From Actinomycetota bacterium (GTDB taxonomy: Bacteria > Acidobacteriota > Blastocatellia > Chloracidobacteriales > Chloracidobacteriaceae), in NCBI GenBank assembly GCA_013298335.1, contig JAAFHI010000259.1, forward strand, positions 1 to 5,767: a DNA stretch of 5,767 nt, read 5' to 3'. A program made the translations under genes and the position numbers. The notes under the pieces were generated by a model. It saw only the letters and a list, made by a program, of their open reading frames with translations, did not search any database and was not told the origin of the DNA. Positions 1 through 4,234 of this stretch are shown here, piece by piece. The stretch's first letter is position 1, and each line of letters begins with the position of its first letter.

Positions 1-219
1 GTATTCGCCCTCGTCGAACAGGTGATGCAGGCGGCTGCGGCACGACCACTTGAGATGGTTGTCGCAGAGCTTGCACACGTTGAGGTTCTCGACGAGATCC
101 TTCTTGAACAGCGTGCCGCCGCACTTCGAGCATTTGACGAACAGACCTTCGGTCTTGACCGTCCGGTCGGCGATCGGCGTGTCGTTGGTGAATTTCTTTT
201 TGCGTTTGAACCAGGCCAT
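1..219 (-). CDS. accD: Acetyl-CoA carboxylase carboxyltransferase subunit beta (N-terminal 73 residues, runs off the left edge)
   Basis: AccD is the beta half of the carboxyltransferase of acetyl-CoA carboxylase, which with AccA moves the carboxyl group from carboxybiotin to acetyl-CoA to make malonyl-CoA, the first committed step of fatty acid synthesis in the cytoplasm. Reading the minus strand from the ATG at 219-217 gives 73 codons up to the window edge, beginning MAWFKRKKKF. The zinc ribbon that marks bacterial AccD is complete: Cys30, Cys33, Cys49 and Cys52 (C-x2-C-x15-C-x2-C), followed by the family-typical RLHHLFDEGEY. The crotonase-like catalytic part lies outside the window. The start is chosen because the MxWFKRKKK opening is characteristic of the family. 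No Shine-Dalgarno sequence precedes it (the leader reads CCCTCTT), and the leader lies in one arm of a long hairpin. It is downstream of cobO on the same strand, 109 bases away, and may be cotranscribed with it. Confidence 0.93.
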   Translation of the reverse strand, partial: MAWFKRKKKFTNDTPIADRTVKTEGLFVKCSKCGGTLFKKDLVENLNVCKLCDNHLKWSCRSRLHHLFDEGEY

Positions 220-220
220 A

Positions 221-329
221 AGAGGGATCAGGGGTCAGGAATCAGGGATCAGGGCCGGAAGAAGGGGAGCGGCAATTCTCGGAATCGAGAATGAAAACTG
301 ACCCCTGATTCCTGACCCCTGATCCCTTT
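221..329. repeat. Long inverted repeat built of tandem heptamers (cobO-accD spacer)
   Basis: The left arm is four heptamers on the plus strand: GGGATCA, GGGGTCA, GGAATCA, GGGATCA (224-251). The right arm holds the same series on the minus strand, in the same order except that the last unit is GGGGTCA (326-299). Positions 223-247 pair perfectly with 303-327 (25 bp). After one mismatch (248/302) another 4 bp pair (249-252 with 298-301), and 221 pairs with 329 at the base. The loop, 253-297, carries its own small hairpin. The structure fills the spacer between the cobO stop codon (329-331) and the accD start (219). No T-tract follows on the minus strand, so it does not look like an ordinary Rho-independent terminator. 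Its origin and function are unknown. Confidence 0.92.
275..292. repeat. Small hairpin nested in the loop of the heptamer inverted repeat
   Basis: ATTCTCG at 275-281 is the exact reverse complement of CGAGAAT at 286-292, leaving the four-base loop GAAT. It sits near the middle of the loop of the larger inverted repeat, so the whole spacer could fold as a long stem topped by a second stem. Seven base pairs could arise by chance in a spacer of this size, but the central position is notable. Confidence 0.6.
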
Positions 330-922
330 CAGAATTCGATTCCAAGCTGCGCGACGACGCGGCGGGTATTGAAGGGATGTTTGATCTCCCTCATTTCCGT
401 CACGAGATCGGCGAACTCGATGAGTTCCGGCGGCGCGTCGCGGCCGGTGAGGATGACGTGCATTTCGGGTGGCCGGTTTTTGAGAACGTCGATGACTTCC
501 TCGATCGTGAGCCAGCCGAAAGTGAACGCATAGGTGATTTCGTCGATAGCGACGATATCGTACTTGCCCGAGTTGATTTTCTCCACGCAAATATTCCACG
601 CCTTGCGCGCCGTCTGCCGGTCGCTTTCCGGATTTTTCGTATCCCAGGTGAACCCGTCGCCGAGCGGAAGAATGTCGAAGCCGAGTTTCTCGGCGCTTTT
701 GATTTCGCCGTAGACGCCGAACCGCGGGTCCTCGCTCGTCTTGATGAACTGCAACATGACGACGTTGAAGCCGTGCGCGACGGCCCGCATGAGGGTTCCG
801 AGGGCGGCGGTGGTCTTTCCCTTGCCGTCGCCGGTGTTGACCATGACGAGGGGCGTGCGTTTGAGATTCGGGCCGCGCGTCGCGGACGTGCGGTCGGTGG
901 TTTCGGGAGCGTGCTCGTTCAT
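329..922 (-). CDS. cobO: Cob(I)yrinic acid a,c-diamide / cobalamin adenosyltransferase, CobA/CobO/BtuR family
   Basis: The enzyme transfers the 5'-deoxyadenosyl group of ATP to Co(I) corrinoids, making adenosylcobalamin in de novo synthesis or salvage, in the cytoplasm. The 197-residue product has the family's length (about 196-200). The P-loop GDGKGKTT is at residues 31-38, the FTWD motif at 91-94 (aromatic residues at the place where Salmonella CobA uses Phe91 and Trp93 for the corrinoid lower face), the Walker B-like segment IVAIDEITY at 123-131, and the hallmark tail KHPF...AQLGIEF ends the protein. An in-frame TTG five codons upstream (937-935) is an alternative start. I prefer the ATG at 922-920 because it gives the usual length and motif positions, although neither start has a Shine-Dalgarno sequence. 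A good -35/-10 pair lies upstream at 994-1022. accD follows on the same strand after the hairpin spacer. No other corrinoid gene is visible in the window, so it may serve salvage. Confidence 0.95.
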   Translation of the reverse strand: MNEHAPETTDRTSATRGPNLKRTPLVMVNTGDGKGKTTAALGTLMRAVAHGFNVVMLQFIKTSEDPRFGVYGEIKSAEKLGFDILPLGDGFTWDTKNPESDRQTARKAWNICVEKINSGKYDIVAIDEITYAFTFGWLTIEEVIDVLKNRPPEMHVILTGRDAPPELIEFADLVTEMREIKHPFNTRRVVAQLGIEF

Positions 923-993
923 TCGAGTGGGTGCCAATCGTAAAAAAACGGGAATATGCGGAAAGGGAGGTCATCCGGTCGTGAGAAACGGCG

Positions 994-1022
994 ACTATAG
1001 GCCATCCGACGCCGGTGGGCAA
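994..1022 (-). promoter_or_regulatory. Probable sigma70-type promoter for cobO (and possibly accD)
   Basis: On the minus strand TTGCCC (1022-1017, four of six matches to TTGACA) is followed after exactly 17 bases by TATAGT (999-994, five of six matches to TATAAT). A transcript would start near 986-988 and have an untranslated leader of roughly 50-65 bases before cobO. It lies in the 197-base spacer between the divergent genes cobO and cysS, where a promoter is expected. No operator or riboswitch structure was recognised in the leader, and I see no cobalamin riboswitch. Confidence 0.55.
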
Positions 1023-1107
1023 AGCACGGGCGGCGGTTGGCGGTTTACGGTGGGCGTTGAAATTCGGTAGCATCGCGAACCTCGTTTTTCGAGAACCCCC
1101 AGGAAAC

Positions 1108-1111
1108 GGAG
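1108..1111 (+). promoter_or_regulatory. Ribosome binding site deciding the cysS start
   Basis: GGAG (in the context ACGGAG) lies 8 bases before the ATG at 1120. The reading frame stays open upstream to about 1015, but no conserved CysRS sequence lies there. The Shine-Dalgarno position and the family-typical N-terminus both select the ATG at 1120. Confidence 0.75.
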
Positions 1112-1119
1112 TCGTCGTC

Positions 1120-2523
1120 ATGTTGAAGTTCGTGAATACGTTGTCGGGTAAATCGGAGGTGTTCGAGCCGTTGGAAGGGAATCACGTCCGGCTCTACGCC
1201 TGCGGACCGACCGTGTACAACTTCGCGCACATCGGCAACTTCCGTTCGTTTCTCTTCGTGGACGTGTTGCGGCGCTATCTGAAGTATCGCGGGTATGACC
1301 TGACCCATGTCATGAATCTGACCGACGTGGACGACAAGATCATCCGTGATGCAACTGCCGCGGGGCTGGACATCCGCGCGTTCACCGAGAAGTACATCGT
1401 TCATTTCTGGGAGGACGCCGACGCGCTCGGTATGGAGCGCCCCGATATCGTGGTGCGGGCGACCGACCACATTCCGGAGATGATCGACCTCGTGGGGCGG
1501 CTGGTCGAACGCGGGCGGGCCTACGAGAGCGACGGCTCGGTCTATTTCAAGATCGCGGCGTTCGAGGACTACGGCAAACTTTCGGGCAACAAGGTCGCAG
1601 GCAATCAGGCAGGGGCGAGCGAGCGCGTGGACGCCGACGAGTACGAAAAGGAAGACGTGCGCGACTTCGTGCTCTGGAAGGGGACGAAGCCGGGCGAGCC
1701 GAACTGGGAAACGCGCTTCGGGTGCGGGCGTCCGGGGTGGCATCTCGAATGCTCGGCGATGGCGATGAAGTATCTCGGCGAGACGTTCGATATTCACTGC
1801 GGCGGCGTGGACCTCATTTTTCCGCACCACGAGAACGAGATTGCCCAGTCGGAAGGTGCGACCGACAAGCCGTTCGTGAAGTACTGGCTGCACGCCGAGC
1901 ATTTGATGGTGGATGGCCGGAAAATGGCGAAGCGTGACGGGAACTACTACACGGTGCGCGATCTGGTCGAAAAGGGCTTCGATCCCCTGGCGGTGCGCTA
2001 TTCGCTGATTTCCGTGCCCTATCGCAAGCCGTTCAACTTCACGATTGAAAGCCTGCAAGGGGTGGAGCGTCGGCTCAAGCGGCTCAATGAAAGCGTGCGT
2101 CGGCTGCGCGAGGCGAATCCGCAGGATCTCGGTGGGCAACCGGACGGTCTGCTCGACGACATCGCGACCGTGACGGCCCAGTTCGAAGCCGGAATGGACG
2201 ACGACCTCAATACGGCGGAGGCGCTGGCCGCGCTCGCGATGCTCGAAACGGCGGTCAACACGGCGGTGCAGCAGGAGCGGCTTTCGGAAGCCGGGAAGCA
2301 GGGTGCCATCGCCGCCTTCGAGAAAATGGATTCCGTGCTCGGTTTTCTCGAACCGGCGACGGATGAACTGCTTGACGACGAAGTGCAGGCGCTCATCGAC
2401 GAGCGACTGGAAGCCCGCAAGGCGAAGAACTTCGCCCGTTCCGACGAAATTCGGTCACTGCTCGCCGAACGCGGCATCCTGCTCGAAGACGGCAAGGACG
2501 GCACGCGGTGGCGACGAGCCTAA
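1120..2523 (+). CDS. cysS: Cysteinyl-tRNA synthetase
   Basis: This class I aminoacyl-tRNA synthetase charges tRNA-Cys with cysteine using ATP in the cytoplasm. The product has 467 residues (E. coli 461). The HIGH-type motif is HIGN at 37-40. The zinc ligands that select cysteine are all present: Cys28 in YACGPTVYN, Cys211 in HLECSAM, and His236 and Glu240 in the FPHHENE segment. The KMSKS loop reads KMAKRDGN at 268-275: the two lysines are kept, but Ser to Ala and Ser to Arg changes make it unusual. The C-terminal helical tRNA-binding part ends with the family pattern RSDEIRSLLAERGILLED...GTRWRR. The start is the ATG preceded by GGAG. The gene is divergent from cobO. Downstream is a long hairpin spacer, then a membrane-protein operon on the same strand. 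A possible cysS promoter in the spacer is weak. The identification is secure. Confidence 0.98.
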   Translation: MLKFVNTLSGKSEVFEPLEGNHVRLYACGPTVYNFAHIGNFRSFLFVDVLRRYLKYRGYDLTHVMNLTDVDDKIIRDATAAGLDIRAFTEKYIVHFWEDADALGMERPDIVVRATDHIPEMIDLVGRLVERGRAYESDGSVYFKIAAFEDYGKLSGNKVAGNQAGASERVDADEYEKEDVRDFVLWKGTKPGEPNWETRFGCGRPGWHLECSAMAMKYLGETFDIHCGGVDLIFPHHENEIAQSEGATDKPFVKYWLHAEHLMVDGRKMAKRDGNYYTVRDLVEKGFDPLAVRYSLISVPYRKPFNFTIESLQGVERRLKRLNESVRRLREANPQDLGGQPDGLLDDIATVTAQFEAGMDDDLNTAEALAALAMLETAVNTAVQQERLSEAGKQGAIAAFEKMDSVLGFLEPATDELLDDEVQALIDERLEARKAKNFARSDEIRSLLAERGILLEDGKDGTRWRRA

Positions 2524-2527
2524 TACG

Positions 2528-2625
2528 AGTCCTGGGAGTCTCGGGAGTCTTGAGCGTCTGGGGAGTCCTCATTTCTTTTTTCCGAGACTCCCAAGATCCT
2601 CAAGACTCCCGAGACTCCCAAGACT
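2528..2625. repeat. Long inverted repeat built of tandem nonamers (downstream of cysS)
   Basis: On the plus strand, nine-base units run in register from 2525: ACGAGTCCT, GGGAGTCTC, GGGAGTCTT, GAGCGTCTG, GGGAGTCCT (to 2569). On the minus strand the series from 2619 down to 2584 is GGGAGTCTC, GGGAGTCTT, GAGGATCTT, GGGAGTCTC. The arms 2528-2567 and 2586-2625 pair at 36 of 40 positions, plus one G-T wobble, including 22 consecutive pairs (2533-2554 with 2599-2620). The 18-base loop, 2568-2585, is T-rich. The element nearly fills the spacer between the cysS stop (2523) and the ribosome binding site of the next gene (2631). In RNA it would be a very stable hairpin that could uncouple cysS from the downstream genes or protect RNA ends. 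The T-run is in the loop rather than after the stem, so it is not a classical terminator. Confidence 0.92.
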
Positions 2626-2630
2626 GTTTC

Positions 2631-2636
2631 AAGGAG
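2631..2636 (+). promoter_or_regulatory. Ribosome binding site of the GYF_2-like/RDD gene
   Basis: AAGGAG lies 7 bases before the ATG at 2644, a strong match to the Shine-Dalgarno consensus. It begins only 5 bases after the paired region of the nonamer hairpin, so it should stay accessible when that hairpin forms. Confidence 0.8.
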
Positions 2637-2643
2637 TTTTTCA

Positions 2644-2823
2644 ATGGGCGCGATGGTGTGGAAAGTCAGCATCGGCGGGCAGGTCTACGACGCGGATTTC
2701 GAGACCCTGAAACAGTGGGTAGCGCAGGGAAGCGTCGGGCCGACGGATCAGGTGTACAAGGAAGGACTCGGGTGGTCCGAAGCGCAGCGCGTTCCGGTGC
2801 TGCGTGATCTTTTCGCGCCGCCG
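2644..2823 (+). repeat. Duplicated 180-bp head-coding segment, copy 1
   Basis: The segment encodes residues 1-60 of the RDD protein and repeats at 3526-3705. By my count the copies differ at 20 of 180 positions (about 89% identical), giving only 4 amino acid differences after the start codon (residues 42, 48, 49 and 56). Apart from the first base of the start codon, positions 2645-2702 are identical to 3527-3584 for 58 bases; all remaining changes fall after codon 19, mostly at third positions. Confidence 0.95.
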
Positions 2824-3489
2824 GGCCCGGCTGTCGGGCAATCGGCGGGGGGCGCCCAGGGATACGGTGCGCCAACCGCCAATCCGTATCAGCCGCCGAC
2901 CTATCCGCAGTCACCGCCGAATACCTATGGAAATCCATACGGGCAGTATGGCGGCGGATCGACCTATGGTGCGCCGGCTCCGGAATACGCCTCGAATGCT
3001 CCGGCCTATGGTCAGGTCGGCTATGGCGCGATGGCCTACAGTTACTCGAACCAGCTTCCGCCGCAGGCGTCGCTCGTGCAACGGTTCTTCGGAACGATTC
3101 TCGACGGCATCGGAAGTACCGTGTTCTGCCTTCCGGGCTTTCTGTTTTTTTTCGCGACCGCGCGTCCGACTGGCGACCCGGAGAATCCGGTTGGTTCGGG
3201 GGCGGTGACGGGGTTGTATCTGTTTGTGTTTCTTGGCGCGGTGGGGTATCTGGCGCTCTGCGCGTGGATGATGAGCCGTAACGGAAGCACGCCGGGAAAA
3301 AAAATTGTCGGAACGGTGGTGCTCGACGAGCACGGGCAGTATCTCGGTTTCTGGAAGGCCGTTGGGCGCGAGGTGCTCAAAAACATTCTCGGGCAGGCCT
3401 GCGGGTTGCTGTTGCTGTGGCTGCTTTTCGATCAGAACCGTCAGCAGCTTTACGACAAGGCAATCGCCGCGAACGTGTATGAAGCCTGA
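2644..3489 (+). CDS. Membrane protein with GYF_2-like head, Pro/Tyr/Gly-rich linker and RDD domain
   Basis: The 281-residue product has three parts. Residues 4-58 resemble GYF_2 (DUF4339) heads: Trp6, Trp25, Gly29, Gly41 and Trp44 in the usual spacing (GSVGPTDQVYKEGLGWSEA at 29-47). Residues 60-140 are a low-complexity linker rich in Pro, Tyr, Gly, Gln and Asn, probably disordered. Residues 141-281 form an RDD domain: Arg147 and Asp154 around the start of the first helix, hydrophobic segments near 151-172, 188-209 and 246-263, the signature GSTPGKKIVG at 214-223, and Asp271 in LYDKAIAANVY. No signal peptide is visible, so the head is probably cytoplasmic. RDD proteins are integral membrane proteins of mostly unknown function, and GYF_2-type domains are thought to bind proteins. 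The next gene is a paralogue with the same head but another membrane module. The domain calls are from memory of the families. The function is unknown. Confidence 0.85.
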   Translation: MGAMVWKVSIGGQVYDADFETLKQWVAQGSVGPTDQVYKEGLGWSEAQRVPVLRDLFAPPGPAVGQSAGGAQGYGAPTANPYQPPTYPQSPPNTYGNPYGQYGGGSTYGAPAPEYASNAPAYGQVGYGAMAYSYSNQLPPQASLVQRFFGTILDGIGSTVFCLPGFLFFFATARPTGDPENPVGSGAVTGLYLFVFLGAVGYLALCAWMMSRNGSTPGKKIVGTVVLDEHGQYLGFWKAVGREVLKNILGQACGLLLLWLLFDQNRQQLYDKAIAANVYEA

Positions 3490-3510
3490 TGTCGCGGTCA
3501 CCGTTCAGTG

Positions 3511-3516
3511 AAGGAG
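3511..3516 (+). promoter_or_regulatory. Ribosome binding site supporting a TTG start
   Basis: AAGGAG lies 9 bases before the TTG at 3526. The first in-frame ATG (3535) would be 18 bases away, which is too far. This spacing, and the exact alignment of the TTG with the ATG of the upstream paralogue, fix the start at TTG. A weaker start codon may lower expression relative to the first copy. Confidence 0.8.
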
Positions 3517-3525
3517 AGGTGAACC

Positions 3526-3705
3526 TTGGGCGCGATGGTGTGGAAAGTCAGCATCGGCGGGCAGGTCTACGACGCGGATTTCGAAACTCTGAAACAGTGG
3601 GTGGCGCAGGGCAGCGTCGGACCGACCGATCAGGTTTACAAGGAAGGGATGGGGTGGTCGGAAGCGCGCAACGTGCCGGTGCTGCGCGATTTTTTTGCGC
3701 CGCCG
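3526..3705 (+). repeat. Duplicated 180-bp head-coding segment, copy 2
   Basis: This is the second copy of the segment at 2644-2823, offset by 882 bases. Identity ends abruptly after codon 60 at a shared Ala-Pro-Pro, where the two linkers begin to differ. This marks the border of the module that was duplicated or kept alike. Confidence 0.95.
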
Positions 3706-4197
3706 AGTCCGCCCGCGCCATATGGTCAGCCGCAGCCGGGATATGATCCTTCGTATGGTCAGTCTCCTCCGTCAAATCCGTATGCCCAACCGCCGAATCC
3801 CTATGCTCAGGCTTCAAACCCCTATGCGCCGCCGTCGAATCCCTACGGACAGCCGTCCAGTCCTTATGGGGCGCCGCCCGATCCCTACGCGCCGGTTTAC
3901 GGGATGCCGCCCATGTCATCGCCGGGATATGGCGGCATGTTCGACAACGGGGACGTTGCGAATCTTAAAAGCGATGCACAGAAAGCCATGATTTTCGGCA
4001 TCATCAGTCTGTTCTGCTGCGGGGTCATTCTGGGAGGATTTTCGATCTATTACGGAGTCAATTCCCGTAAGGGCCTCCAGAGTTACGGGGTCGAGGAGGG
4101 ACAGGGGATGGCTTTGGCGGGCATCATTCTGGGTACGTTCGGGGTCGTCCTGCATCTTTTCTGGTTTGTGCTTCAGGTTCTGGCGCGGATGCATTGA
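3526..4197 (+). CDS. Membrane protein with GYF_2-like head, NPY heptapeptide repeats and DUF4190-like two-helix module
   Basis: The 223-residue product begins with a GYF_2-like head (residues 4-58) that differs from the upstream paralogue at only four positions. A Pro/Tyr/Asn-rich linker follows (60-145) and includes six consecutive heptads of the type NPYAQPP at 84-125. Residues 149-223 look like DUF4190: a first helix at 154-178 (AMIFGIISLFCCGVILGGFS), a polar loop with GVEEGQGMALAGIILG (188-203), and a second helix to about 218. No signal peptide is seen, so the head and linker are probably cytoplasmic with two membrane spans. The start is TTG, set by AAGGAG at 3511. The gene lies 36 bases after the RDD paralogue and 37 bases before the membrane methyltransferase, so the three are probably one operon. 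The function is unknown. A tethered adaptor or scaffold is one reading of the architecture. Confidence 0.85.
   Translation: MGAMVWKVSIGGQVYDADFETLKQWVAQGSVGPTDQVYKEGMGWSEARNVPVLRDFFAPPSPPAPYGQPQPGYDPSYGQSPPSNPYAQPPNPYAQASNPYAPPSNPYGQPSSPYGAPPDPYAPVYGMPPMSSPGYGGMFDNGDVANLKSDAQKAMIFGIISLFCCGVILGGFSIYYGVNSRKGLQSYGVEEGQGMALAGIILGTFGVVLHLFWFVLQVLARMH
3775..3900 (+). repeat. Six in-frame 21-bp tandem repeats coding for xPY heptapeptides
   Basis: Six consecutive seven-codon units encode NPYAQPP, NPYAQAS, NPYAPPS, NPYGQPS, SPYGAPP and DPYAPVY (residues 84-125). The Pro-Tyr pair is invariant at positions 2-3. The units differ at third positions (ccg/ccc, tat/tac), so the repeat is old or maintained by selection on the protein rather than freshly expanded. 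The linker of the RDD paralogue has similar composition but no regular period. Confidence 0.85.
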
Positions 4198-4234
4198 ACT
4201 CCGGCCATTTTGGGAACGCGGTGAACGGAAATTC

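Noticed and set aside
221..329. CRISPR array or MITE
   Set aside because: There are no repeat-spacer units of regular length and no transposon-like target duplication; the units are contiguous heptamers in two inverted blocks.
377..943. Long plus-strand open frame of 188 codons opposite cobO
   Set aside because: It is the antisense shadow of cobO, whose protein family is certain, and shows no recognisable domain.
1044..1073. Possible cysS promoter: TTTACG, 18 bases, TAGCAT
   Set aside because: Each hexamer matches only four of six consensus bases with a long spacer, so it is too weak to annotate, although a promoter for cysS is expected somewhere in 938-1119.
1081..1093. Small palindrome CTCG-TTTTT-CGAG upstream of cysS
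   Set aside because: A four-base stem is expected by chance and there is no T-box-like structure or further support for regulation.
249..1121. Minus-strand open frame of 290 codons covering cobO and its upstream region
   Set aside because: Its composition (rich in Arg, His and Pro) is typical of a GC-rich out-of-frame reading, and its end merely translates the heptamer repeat.
1045..2139. Minus-strand open frame of 364 codons opposite cysS
   Set aside because: It is the antisense shadow of a confirmed CysRS gene; long antisense frames are common at this GC content.
2528..2625. Rho-independent terminator of cysS
   Set aside because: The stem is long and periodic and the T-run lies in the loop, not after the 3' arm. 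It could still affect transcription, but it does not fit the standard form.
4166..4234. Upstream start for the membrane methyltransferase (ATG at 4166)
   Set aside because: It would overlap the preceding gene by 32 bases and add a 23-residue Arg/Trp/Cys-rich stretch encoded by that gene in another frame; the ATG at 4235 is more natural.
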